DNA from: Isoetes taiwanensis
Taxonomy: Eukaryota; Streptophyta; Lycopodiopsida; Isoetales; Isoetaceae
Assembly: GCA_021234155.1 (NCBI GenBank)
Contig: JAJEKV010000006.1
Span: 5,739,727 to 5,803,726, forward strand
DNA length: 64,000 bases
Reading direction: 5' to 3'
The position numbers and the translations under genes were made by a program. The notes under the pieces are model-generated. The model saw only the letters and a list, made by a program, of their open reading frames with translations. It had not been told where the DNA came from and did no database searches. Positions 1 to 11,700 of the stretch are shown in pieces. Each line of letters begins with the position of its first letter. The first letter of the stretch is position 1.

Positions 1-1536
1 GATGAGTATTTAGCATCTGAAGGAGTTAATGATGTTATATCAAACGCCAAAGTCCATTTGCATTTCTTCTGTGTTGCTTCTACAATTTGTGTTATCTAAA
101 TAGTTGTGTCATTTGACTAGGCTCTTCAGTGCTTGAAGGCTTTAATTGAAAGTTGAAGGCTTTGATCCTGGAACCTTGAACCAATTTGCCCACTTGGTAA
201 AATAAGCTTTTGGTTTGTTTATTAAGTAATCCATGTAGATTGCACTCTCCATGTTGCTTACTGTTTGCTCAAATATTGCATGTTGAGTGCTTGATTCATG
301 TATTGATGTCAAATAAGGATTAAAGCAATGTTATTGCAACTGCAAGTCCATTGTTAAGCAAGGTGCAGAATAGATGTCAAGTTGATTTACACTCTTTAAC
401 TTTTACTTGTAAATTCTAAATATATGAATCCAGTGCAATGTTTCCATGGGTGCGATGGCAATTGAACTTATAGTTGGAGATTTCAAATATTCTAATCCAA
501 TGCAGTTTTCCCATGACGATCTTCCATGTTGCATTCTTAATTGGTGTAATCCTGAAAAACAATGCGGCCCATATAGATATGTTGCTATGTCATAAGCCGT
601 AGCAATATTCATTTTGATCCAATATCCAAAACAATATAATAAGATCCACACTGCACTTAAATGCAATTCTATTGACCATGCATTCCTCTACATCTATAGA
701 TATGATTACTCTTAGCACTTTAAATTCATCTACAATCTACCTATTCCACAGGTCCACATCCACGATTAATGCTCGGCATCGCTGGGCACACATTTCTAGT
801 AGTATGAGTGGAGTTCTGCATAGGGCTCAAGATTTGTACTTGAAAGTGTTATTGGAATAGTGGACATTTTGTGATGCTTTGACGTTGTTGTTTGACCTAT
901 GTATATTTTTCCCAAGAAGTCATGATGTGGAATGGCGAACTTCATCACTTGATGACGATGAGTTGTTATGCGAACATAGTACATTTTATGTACTAGTATA
1001 TCTTTATGCCAAAAGGCTCGCTCGATCATTGGATCTGAAGAAGGCATATTCAGTTGGTTAATTTGTTTTGTTATGTTTTAAATATGCGAGGTGCTTAAGG
1101 CAGAGACCATAGCAGAAGTTTTAAAATAGTTATTTTCGACAACCATAGGAAGCTCATTTTGCACAGCCATAGCCTAAAGCAGACTTATGTGGATGTCATA
1201 GCCAGCTTGTTTTCTCAACCATTGCTTTGTTGTAACAATAAAAATATTAAATTCGATTGACTGCGTGCGTCATTGGCATTTGCAAGTGTTTTTATGTTTT
1301 AAAATTTATTGGTTCTTGATGAGGAATATGACATGGAATAGGCCACCATTTAGGGCAGGCTTGGGAAAAGGATTGGGGAGACTGGATGTGGATAGCATGA
1401 ATAATAAAAGAACATAAAAATTATCCTAGCACACTTAGGTTGCGGCTGCCCCTTTTAAGTGTTGTAGGCTTTATTACGTGGCAATTACTTTTTTATTTTA
1501 CTTTTATTTATTATGATTATGCTTAAGCATGCTCGC
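1..1536. other. AT-rich intergenic DNA, no gene seen
   Basis: I see no coding exon, RNA gene or transposon end in this stretch. The open frames are short (under 90 codons), have no recognisable motif and overlap each other on both strands. It is ordinary AT-rich plant intergenic sequence. Confidence 0.5.
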
Positions 1537-1688
<152 letters not shown>

Positions 1689-2467
1689 AGCTTGGGAATA
1701 TATTTAAAAACTAGCCACTAAATGTGTCATGGTGTATAGAATAGGACTTGCACAAATTATACCAATGATTTGGCCATATGGATTGCATCAATGCCCTAGG
1801 GCTGGGGACTTGAGGTGTCTAAATTCTGACTAGATGTGGATGTCAATGGTTAGAGTGTTTTCTTAAAATTATAGATGATCATCTCCTTAAAATTACAGAA
1901 CTTGGGCTGGCACAAAATGTACCATGGTGTATAGCCAGCAAAAAGACGACCATATTCACAAATACAGAATATAAAGATAAAGTATGCACCTTGCATCTAA
2001 CCTTGGAAAAAATGTTGTAGACTTGGGGATTACACAAAATACAACATGGTGTATGGCATGGAAAAAGCTAGACTAAATTTCACAAAATACAAGGTATGAG
2101 ATTAAATCTGCAAATACAGATTACAAGGTATGATCTGACAATTAACATTCAATTGTAATGGACGGGTTTTTTCCCGAAATAATGGTCGCATTATCTCAAT
2201 AAAGCTTTCTCTGCAGCCGATTGCAGCGTATATCAATATGTTGCAAGGGAACCTGTTTGTGATTTGAGATAAACCCGGTATAAAACACCTTTAAATGAAG
2301 ACCTAAGAAATAAATTTTTGGAAGCAGCATGGTGAGAGTAGGAAAATCACCTCAATTTTCTCATATTTGAATATTTTCGCAACAGCAAGAGATTGCTTCA
2401 TAAAGTCTGCAATCACATCTTTATGATACCGCAAATAGTTATTGGCCATCTTTGTTGACAAAGAAAG
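1689..2467. other. Intergenic DNA with a degenerate short repeated phrase
   Basis: No gene is visible. A phrase resembling 'caaaatg(t)accatggtgtata' recurs loosely near 1725, 1912 and 2035, so this may be a decayed local duplication. Nothing else could be assigned. Confidence 0.4.
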
Positions 2468-3623
2468 TGTGAGGTTCCAGGTACTTATACGATATATGTA
2501 TACATATTATGACACGTCACCATGATATAATTAGACCCTTAAGGGCCACTAGGGGATAATTTGGGCCAACATAAAAGGGTTTTCTTTAGCTATGCTAAAA
2601 TATTAGGGGATTATTAACCTAATTAGACTAATCTACTTACTTAAATTGTGTTGGGGGGGGGTGTGTCCTCCTTTTTCCGGCCGCCGGTGGACATCGAAAT
2701 CCGGCGAAAAAGCGAAATTTTGGAATCCGAAAATCAAAATCCGGCAAGTGAAATTTTCAGGGCAAGGGTTTAGGTTAAGGCAATTTTGGTTGGGGGCTCC
2801 ACATACGTTTTTTTCTCCAGCTAATTTAACGGGCGTCATAATATTTTTTGCAGGGGCCGAGGATGCCGCCTCCTTCCTTCATCCCGCCTCCTTCCTTCAT
2901 TCTCCTTGCAGCAGCATTCCTTACATTCAAGATGCAGCAGCATTCACCTTTCCTCTCGAGCTTGCTTTGGTGCCCCCATAGCTTGGCGTTTACAAATTTT
3001 ATGCGCTCCTCCATTCCGTCACGAAGAAGGCATGGTACCGGATAGCATCTTTGGAGCTTGAGATTCAAACATTCGTAGATTATCCGTTTCATTTAGGGTT
3101 GTTTCTTCTTTGTAAATTTATTTGCCATCTATTGGCGTTTGTGCTTTCTATCTGCAGCACCGAACTGGGAGTCGCTCAAATAGTAAACTCGGGCTTTATC
3201 CGTTCGTTTTTTTAGCCTCCACTTAACCGTGAGCTTTTCAATCCAAGCGATGTCCACCGTTGATTGAAGCCTTGTGATAGGGCTTAACGGCACCCAACCC
3301 ACCCACGGGGATGAAGAGGCGGAAAACGGAAAAGCGAGGCGGCTTTAGCATCGGATTGACCTCGGTGATAATCCGGCTCTAGAAGATGCCGAAACTGTGA
3401 TAATCCACCGTGGGAGCCGATAAACAAGCTATGGATGGCGATAATCGAAAGCCGGGTGGGTGCGGGAATGGGTGAGGAACCTTTGCTGCCGGTTAAAGGG
3501 GATAAACACCCTGCTTGCCCCACGGCCAGATAAAAGCGGATAAAGCGGGGCACCGCCCTCAGGCTCGCTTGTTTATCTATTTGTAAGGGGGCTCGGGGGT
3601 GTTTATCCCCTTCTTCTCTCGAA

Positions 3624-3851
3624 ATGGCGTTACCTCGGGCGGCGGCGATCATGGCGGGGATTCTCCTCTGCTTTGTCTCATTTTCCCAAACATTTCTTTT
3701 CTTTTTTGAAGCGGTGGTGGATTGCGAAGCAAGATATTCGTTCTTCCTCCTTTCCACCTTGGGTGCCTCTCGGTATAAGCTAAGAATCGAGAGGATTCAT
3801 TCGGGGCTTAGGGTTTTGCTATTATATCTCAATCGATGCTTTCGAATTTGA
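3624..3851 (+). other. Short ORF with a signal-peptide-like start in Helitron cargo
   Basis: A 75-codon open frame begins with a basic, Ala-rich start (MALPRAAAIMAG) followed by a hydrophobic run ending near residue 31 (VDCEAR). It lies in a GC-rich patch inside the Helitron. It could be the captured first exon of a secreted-protein gene, or chance. I do not recognise a family. Confidence 0.2.
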
Positions 3852-5028
3852 ACCGCCATCTTGAAGGTATTACAGAATCGTTAACATGGAACTGCGGATG
3901 TCTTCTTGACATGGCTATTTTTATTATTTTTGATATTATCCGTGGCTGAATTTTCCAGCCTATTCATTTGAAACATCTCACTTTTTCCGGGAGCGGAGAA
4001 CAAGAAATGCCCAAATTTTTGCATTCATCTTTCAACACATGCATCCATTCCGGACAACAAATGCCGGCATTCCGTGAGTTTGAGGATACATATGCTCGAT
4101 TCCTTGCTTTTTCCGTGCTTGATTTGATGTTTTTAAAGGCATGTTGTCGATTTTGCTGGGGGCTTCAAAATGGCAAAATCGAGTTTTTTTTGTCTTCCTA
4201 CCTTGAAGACTCGAAGTTGATCGATTGCTTCAACATTTTTCAATAGGTTAGGCGGAAGGCGGTTTTCAGCGTTTTTTCTTTTAGCATCCCAGAAGTGTAT
4301 TCCTAAGCTAATTTTCGTTTCTTGCTTGCGTTTTTAGAGTCCAGATAACGAGTTGGAGATTCAAGAACTCCTAAATAGTAATGGTTTCTCTAGATGCCTC
4401 TTCAAATAGGGTTCCATGTAATCGGATGATCGTGTTTTGCCCATCTATCAAAGATAAAAATTTTGCTAACTTCTTCCTACTCACATTGAAGTTCATGCGA
4501 TTGCTTTTGCTTTGCTGCTGGCGCCACAAAGACGTAATCTTCTTTGTCATATGAGGTATGTATTTCATTTATGTGTAAGTGTGCCCACTGCAGGTTTTCT
4601 AAAAATGCTCGGGATTTTTGAAAAGCGTTGTTTTCTTGATAACTCATTTGACAACTTTGAGATGCTTGCTATGGACCTAATGTTTATTTAGTCTCCAAGG
4701 TTCATTTCAGTTTTGATTTCTTGCCATGGGTCTTGTGTAAGACATAAGGTGCGAGGTTGAACCCGAAGAAGGTCCCAGTTGGAAAACAATGGCCTTTTAT
4801 AGACACGCTTCTTTGTCAAGAGGTTGTTAGGGCTTAAAACAGGATATGTTGTTACATTTGACACACAAAGTATTACACATTCATTTGAAATGTAATTGAA
4901 ATGTTAATACATACCAAACTGAGAATATTCAAGCATAGGCTTTGATGCCTAAAAAACAAGCTAACATCATCTCTCTTCTTTATTTTACTTTTACATTGAG
5001 AAGGTGTTGAGTACGTGGAAATGTATTT

Positions 5029-5057
5029 ATGCCCGACAACACGGGCATCGTCACTAG
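5029..5057 (+). other. Internal Helitron-like terminator (hairpin + CTAG)
   Basis: ATGCCCG (5029-5035), a 6-nt loop, then CGGGCAT (5042-5048) form a perfect 7-bp stem. CTAG follows at 5054-5057. The layout repeats the true 3' end at 6518-6547, but the next base is A instead of T. It may be an older terminator bypassed in a read-through event. Confidence 0.5.
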
Positions 5058-5738
5058 AGTATGATTTTAGAGAGGAACGTAGCTATGACAAATGTAAATG
5101 CCCAAAAAAAAAAAAAATGTAAATGCTTCTACTCTATGAAGAATTCGCCAACTATAAATTCTTGCTCACAAGCTCTCCTAACCATTTTCCCTCGCATTCC
5201 TTATAAAACAAAAACAAACATGAGGTGAATATGCATCAACTCTTGCATGCTTCATCGTTTCACTACTCGAACGCTTGACATTTTGTGCAGGACATCGCTA
5301 AATACTCTTGCGTAACCACATTCATTATTTCATGCTCTTGGGTAAATAATGCTAGCAATGAGAACAAACTTGATTTATAGCAATAAGTTGGCTTATGCAC
5401 AAGGAGACAGGAAATATCTTATGTCTTAAAGTTGGAATTAGTAGATCCCGACACCGATGACAACACTATAATTCCACAAAGGTGGTGACATGTTTCATTG
5501 CAAATCCATGTTTGTTTAGGACGTGAAGCTATTGCAAATTGAACATGTTGAGGCAAGTACTTCTTACATTGTATTAATAGTTTTCAAGGTCTGCACTACA
5601 TTCTAGATTTTCCCAAGGACATTGATCTATGGTATGCTGATACATTTGAATTGTAGCAACTACGCTGAAGGACTATTGATGACTTCCTATTGATGACGTT
5701 GTTCCCGCGGATGTGCTTTGAGAGAGGTGGGATGGATG

Positions 5739-5739
<1 letters not shown>

Positions 5740-5801
<62 letters not shown>

Positions 5802-5802
5802 T
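5740..5802. repeat. (TATC)n microsatellite within the Helitron
   Basis: About fifteen uninterrupted copies of the tetranucleotide TATC/TCTA. It is the same unit as the long array at 1537-1688. Confidence 0.95.
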
Positions 5803-6517
5803 AGGTAATATAGTGTTTCGGCGTACCTTCAATTGTTTGTCTCTTTTATTAGATGACAACGACATTGTGCACTGGCAAATTGGGATTTTAGTAGCAAAAG
5901 AACTCATATGTGTTGGAACACGTAATGGAGCGTGTTTTTGGGTCTTTTCAGCTGGAGGCGGTATCTGATTCTATAATACGAACCTGCCTTCGAAGTCTCT
6001 CACCTGCTTGATAGCCGTGAAACATCCTCGACATTTCGAAGCAATGACTCACACGTGCATTTATCACTTTTACCCAAGCTAAGGTGTTATCTGTAGGAGA
6101 AGTAAAGATATCACAAGACCATCTAAAAAACGTATAACATTATGTCGGTGATATGCTAGAGATGCATATTTAGAGTTCCATCATGAAATAAAGTACACCA
6201 ATGAATCAGGACAAAATTCTGTGTTTTGCATGTTGATATACTTAAGTACTTCTATTAGTAAGATTTTGAGCATAAATTTTGAATTTAACTTTCCAAATTT
6301 TGAGCATAAGTTTTGTTTTGTGTTTTGATCATTATATTCTCTACTGAAATCCATAAACTCAAAGTTGCTTTGATGACACTATCGTTAGACAATTTCAATA
6401 ACAAAAATAATTACAAAAGCAAATAATGTCCATTCTTTCTAATAAAAACATGCGCTGTTGTCGAGAGTTGCACACATGGACGTTGAAGGTCGAGTAAAAA
6501 CACATGCCAAGACATTA

Positions 6518-6547
6518 GCCCGGCAACGCCGGGCACCCGTTTACTAG
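6518..6547 (+). other. Helitron 3' terminus: GC hairpin and CTAG
   Basis: GCCCGGC (6518-6524), loop AAC, GCCGGGC (6528-6534) give a perfect 7-bp stem. It is followed by ACCCGTTTA and CTAG, then target T. In Helitrons this hairpin is the rolling-circle termination signal. The same design occurs on the minus strand at 37733-37761. Confidence 0.85.
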
Positions 6548-7890
6548 TTAGGTTATTAATTAGTTAAAGTCAATCAATAGGGCAATGCCACCTGGTCGAA
6601 ATCGATTGGCCAAGAGGGAGCTTGCCAAGTTTAGAGGGCAAATTGGGGCCCTACCCCCATTTCTGCCCCAAATCGATTTGGAGAGAGTGGAGGAAGGAGG
6701 AGCCATCAGCTGCTGTGATTAGACTTGAAGAATGGAAGCCTTTCGTGATAGTGGCTCCAGCTAAGAGACTGGTTAGTCCCTAGATAGTTTGTGCTTCAGC
6801 TAACACGTCTCTGATTAGATGGAATGGTTAATTTCTCTTTTATGTGTTATTACAGTGATGATGAATACATTGATTGTGATTGTGTACTCTCTTTCTGTTC
6901 CTCCTGTGTATCTAGGGTTAAGGGGAGGGTAGAGACCGCTTCCTAGAAGTAGAGATGTTTCTAGCTAGAACCCTTAAAATCCAGTAATTGCGGCCTGTGC
7001 ACAAGAGCCCGCCTGGCTGTGGATGGTATATCGTGATTCATCACCAGACAACGGGCACAAGGGTGAAACGGGGGTGAAGTCTTACCTAGCGTGGCTACAT
7101 GACTCCTACAGTGTGCTAGGCTTATAGTCAGTCCTTGCGTTGGGGACGGGTATGGGTCTGACACCTCCTGAGACGCAGGAAACATGCCTATATGGACGCC
7201 CTGAGCTCGATGGGTGCGCCTAGCGCCCATGGATTTTGGGGGGTTAAAGTCGGGTACGGATGCGTGTGCACTGAGGTGGCACGTATTCTCTAGCACATCC
7301 AGGGATCCATTGTGCTCGGGGAGGGGACGCCTCCCTCACCTGCCTCATCGGACCGGGGAGATGTAACCTGTAGTAGTCTCATAGGGTGATTCCATGAGAT
7401 TGCATCTCCGGAAGGCTACAATCATGCCATAGCATGTTTCAGCCTTTCTGCGAAGTGTGCACAGGAGGGGATGGAGTGGACTATTGTTCTATGCCAGCCA
7501 ATGCCATGTTACACCTCTGTCTGTTGATATCTTGAGGCCCTGACCGTCAGTCAACCCCCATGGAGTCTGAGCCCAGGGTGGAGCCGTACTTATGGTATAT
7601 TGCTATGTATCATATGTTGTATTGCTATTTAGCCGATGATGATGGATGGGCCACCCTTCGTGGTGGTATATTATTTGGACATAATTGCTGTGTGCTAACA
7701 TGTATGTCCACTTCCACTGTATAGGATTTTTATAGAGGATGTGGGACGAATGACACCTCCGTGTTCCTCGCCCGGACACTTGGCCATCCCAAGTGATCCA
7801 AGTCAGACGGAGGGTGATATATTTGCCACGAGAGGGGAATTCCCGTATTTACACGGTGGGAGCATTGTATAGATTCTGGGAGCGTCACAG

Positions 7891-7904
7891 TGATATCAGA
7901 GCAT
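7891..7904 (+). promoter_or_regulatory. Retrotransposon primer-binding site, initiator tRNA-Met type
   Basis: TGATATCAGAGCAT lies one base after the LTR end. It matches the common plant LTR-element PBS TGGTATCAGAGC, complementary to the 3' end of initiator tRNA-Met, with one change. It fixes the LTR as plus-strand. Confidence 0.75.
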
Positions 7905-8078
7905 AATTTTGGTAGACCAAATCATTGCATTGGCCATAGACTAACTCGTTAGGTTGGAAGACTTCGTCTTAGATTAAACTATCCTAACTCTATAGTTAGT
8001 ATATGGGTTGACCTAGTTATAGGAGGACTAAACTAGTTGGGTAGGAAGGTGTAAAATAGTTGGGTAGAAATAGGCTTA

Positions 8079-8276
8079 GGGTGCTTTTCCATGGATCTCC
8101 GACCTCAAGGTTTTCTTGAGGTCCAGATAAGGGCGTGCAGGTTCCCATGGGCGCCTCAACCTCAAAGACTCAGGTTTTTGACCTGAATCATAAGTAATCA
8201 CCAAGCATTTCTTTAACGCTGAGGTTTTTGACCTGGACCCAGATTTCCAGGTCACCAATCTCATGGGAAAGCACCC
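8079..8276. mobile_element. Tourist-like (PIF/Harbinger) MITE
   Basis: Terminal inverted repeats of about 18 bp (GGGTGCTTTTCCATG... against GGGTGCTTTCCCATG... read from the other end) bound a 198-bp AT/GC-mixed element. TTA is duplicated on both sides (8076-8078 and 8277-8279), the target of PIF/Harbinger elements. No coding. The phrase 'aggtttttgacctg' recurs inside. It lies about 440 bp upstream of the VAD1-like start codon. Confidence 0.85.
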
Positions 8277-8279
8277 TTA

Positions 8280-8716
8280 AAATAGGGTGGAGATGCTTTT
8301 TCCTAGTGTAACATCATTTTCCCTCGTGTAACATCAAATCAAACCGAGGGCCGCATTTCTTTCTCCCAATTGGGTGGGCCACTAAATGCGACCCTGGGGT
8401 AGATGATACACTTCAAATAAAATGGAAAAATGACTAAAACAAAAGCAACTCCTTTAATGTTCAACATGGCACATTCATTTTCCAAACCAAATCGAAGGGG
8501 CCCAGTGTTAGTGGAAAGGTAGGTCTTGCAATCCTTGCTAGTCTTTTACTCTGTCTTTCCATGCAAGCCTTCTCCCGAGAATCCGACTCCATACCTGTAG
8601 CTTTCCAGCCTTTGCGAATGCTCCATCCAGATTTGATTCCGGCAAATGCTTATAGATTGTCATGCAGCGTGCTTGAGCGCTAAAAGAAGAAAGATGAGAA
8701 TTTGAATTCTATAAAT
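8280..8716 (+). promoter_or_regulatory. Promoter and 5' UTR region of the VAD1-like gene
   Basis: No transposon or other gene lies between the MITE and the ATG at 8717, so this stretch must hold the promoter and leader unless an unseen 5' intron exists. I could not pinpoint a TATA box or start site. The sequence just before the ATG is A-rich (ataaATGG). Confidence 0.4.
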
Positions 8717-11700
8717 ATGGACGATCAATCATCAGAGCACTCGGCTTCCTCGTCAAAATCAATTCCTGAATCTTCTTCGTCAGGTGCGGAAAGAAACATT
8801 GGTGCCACGGCTTTGAGATCGGATTCCAATCGAACTGAATTGGCTGGACCCCAGGTTTTTAGTGATATTTGGTTCTAATGTTAGAATTGTGAACAAAAAA
8901 AAAACAATGACAACTTAATATACGTGTCTTTTTTGCAATGATATACTGCAGTCTCTTCAGATTTCAAGAAGTGAAGACTATAGGAAGCTTTTCCACCTTC
9001 CTCTTGAGGAGGTTTGTCAGCTTCCTTTGTTTGGTAAATACTATTCTACACTAGCGACTGGCAGGGTCAAATACATGTGCAATTGCAATTGTATCATGAA
9101 GTAGCGAAGAATGAAATAATCCTTATGCTCTTAAGTGTCTCTTACTGTCATGATCAGGACTTTAATAGATTAATACTTTTCAGGTGCTCATCCAAGATTT
9201 TAATTGTGCATTTCAGAAAAAGATTCTTCTTCAGGTAATATACTTGATGCATAATAGAAAGCAGCAAAGATGTGAATAACGATTCCTTACAGGGACATAT
9301 GTACCTTTTTGAGCGATATCTCTGCTTCTATTCTAATATTCTGGGTTATGAAAAGAAGGTAACTGTGGATGTACAATATAAACTCGTAGGCTATTTTATA
9401 GGTTCTGTTTATTGAAATCTTTTTGAACTTATGCAGAAAGTGCTGCCACTCAAAGATATCGCTTTTGTCAGAAAGGCTTGGACAGCAGGACTTTTTCCAA
9501 ATGCGATTGAGGTCACGGCTTGGGGCAAGAAGGTAGGTACCACACATGTCATGTTAAACCAGATTTGGTTTGAATGATTTGTACAAGAAGGAAAGTTGTC
9601 TGCTTCAAAAACTTAAAAAGCTTAATATCAAAGCAGTAAGATGTTACAAACTGAAAAGGGATGATAAAAAAAACTGCTAACGATGGTAATTTCTTGGCTG
9701 GCATTATTAATTCTCATATAGCATGGCTAGGAATTAATGATATTGTAAAGTAAAGGAGGACTGGAGAAAGTATGATTTAAAGGTTAGAGAAGGGCTCAGA
9801 TAAGCAAAAGTACAACCTGTAACACTAGTTCTCAAATATAAATTGTGCATTCATTCATGTGCTTAACAAATTGTTCCACCTGCAGTATTTTTTTGCCTCT
9901 TTCCTTTCTCGTGATGAAGCATATCGCCTTATTAACAATGGATGGAGTCATCACAGTAGTCATGCAAAGCGCTTCTTGGAGTCACAAATTCCACGACCAA
10001 TGGTATGTTTTGGTGTATGATTGTCAGTAAATGCCAGTATATAGTTGTTGGAAGCTTTATGATACATGCAGATCATAGAGAGCAATGAGGGCACCAAAAG
10101 TTCTAACCATCAAGATAGTTCTCTGGAGACAGATAGCAAAGTAAGGTTAGATTTCATGCCCTTTGTTATTGATTGATATAAAGGTTTAAAAGATTCTGTG
10201 TGGCCTGTTTGGATGGAAAGGCCATGAGGAGCATAATGATTATTTTTGTCATAGAATGTGGCTTATCATCTTTTATCTTAACAGGCAAAATTAATATAAT
10301 AATAGTCTGAACATTGAATGGCCTGGTTGCCATATTCTGGCCTGCAATTCTTGCATGCCATTTGCAAATTTGAGCACTAGGTCATAGTTCAAAAGCATCT
10401 AAAGATAGATGCGGGAGATGCGAGCATCTTAAGCATCTAAGCATCTAAAGAATCTATCGATTTTTAAGATGCGTTAGATGCGGCATATAAAGTTTTAAAT
10501 AATAAAATCCATGAAGAATAACAGATTTAGAGTCATAAACCTTTAATATATTAAAGTTCAACTAAGCAGAAGATGTAATATTCTGTTAAATTATAGATTG
10601 ACATAAGAAATACTAGGTTCCATGGCATATCTACTAGAAACTAAACTGGCTGAATTTATCCTTTTTTATTAGGTATATTATCTGCTCAAAAATCACTGAA
10701 ATAAGAGCTACTGCTACTGCTATAACTAAGAGCTGCTACTGCTGCCAATTTCATTCCTTACTTTCATTATTTCTAATCACTGACTGATCCCAAAATCACT
10801 GACTGCAGAGGCATTTGCAGGTGAGTAGCACTAAAATCAGAAAAATGATATATGATTCTGAACTGAAACAACAAACAACAAACAATCCTAATTGGATACC
10901 TGGCACCTGCTGCAGAGCAGACATGCTCGAAATACTTGACCTTCCTCTAAAACTTGATTTCTCTGATCTTTCCTCTCCCTTTGGATGGTAAGGCAGCAGG
11001 GGACGAATTTTGGCAGCAAGGGAGACGATTTAGGCAGCAAGGGAATCAATTTCGGCAGCAAGGGAATGAATTCGACAGCAAAGGGAATGGATTCAGCTGC
11101 AAAGGGATGGATTTCGGCAGCAGGGGATTGATCGGCTCCTCATTTCGACAGCAAAGAAGACTGTCGGGACCAGGAAAACCTAGCGGGGAAAAGGGGAAAC
11201 CTAATTTTGACCTTTTTTTTTTTAACCCAAAACCCCACGTATCGAACTATAGATGCTTTAGATGCGGAACGATGCGTATCGAAACTTATAAGGCATTAGA
11301 TGCGCGCATCTATCGAACTATGCACTAGGTATAAACGGTCGTAGAAGGCAGAATAGCGGGTATAACTTAAGGAGTGTAATTCACCTGAATGTTTCCTTGT
11401 GTTCCTGGGAGCTTCTGCTGGCTGCGATCTAGGGCTAATTGTCTTAATCTATATCAGCTTTCTTGAACTTTACTTTATTTGGCTGTAAATGATTGATTCA
11501 TTTCATTATCCACTGGTATTTTTCATAGGGTAAAACTACTGGAGAGTAATCACTTGAATGCTTTCTTGTTTTCCCGGGAGCTTCACTTGAGTGTCACTTG
11601 TCTTAATCTAGATCATGCTTTTTGAACTTTAGCCCCTGTGGCTGTAAATTGGACAGTGAGGCCGAGGATCAAAGTAGAGGTGATGACTTGGTTGATGGCG

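Larger units (their letters stand above)
2632..6547 (+). mobile_element. Non-autonomous Helitron inserted in the LTR
   Basis: The element begins TCTACTTACTTAAATTG directly after an A (2631) and ends with CTAG at 6544-6547 followed by T (6548). This is the Helitron rule: insertion between A and T, TC start, CTRR end. A 7-bp GC hairpin with a 3-nt loop lies 9 nt before the CTAG. Removing 2632-6547 rejoins the LTR (gactaA|Ttaggttatta). No Rep/helicase coding is present, so it depends on a partner element. The GC content around 3270-3650 is higher than in the surroundings, which hints at captured sequence. Confidence 0.8.
2468..7889 (+). mobile_element. Plus-strand LTR, split by a Helitron
   Basis: The LTR starts TGTGAGGTTCC at 2468 and ends GGGAGCGTCACA at 7889. 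Its two halves (2468-2631 and 6548-7889) add up to about 1506 bp, matching the 1503- and 1553-bp LTRs of the minus-strand element at 18178-36087, to which it is related though diverged. The shared blocks are the opening with the 'gacacgtcac' motif and the region carrying 'gccacctgg..aaatcgatt'. A primer-binding site follows directly at 7891. No second LTR was found, so this is a truncated element or an LTR with a short internal stub up to about 8075. Confidence 0.8.

Noticed and set aside
3284-3757. 157-codon minus-strand frame
   Set aside because: GC-rich patch of the Helitron; the frame has no recognisable motif and overlaps other frames.
10954-11328. 124-codon frame with Gln/Gly-rich repeats
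   Set aside because: Created by tandem repeats inside the hAT element; it has no homology or splice support.
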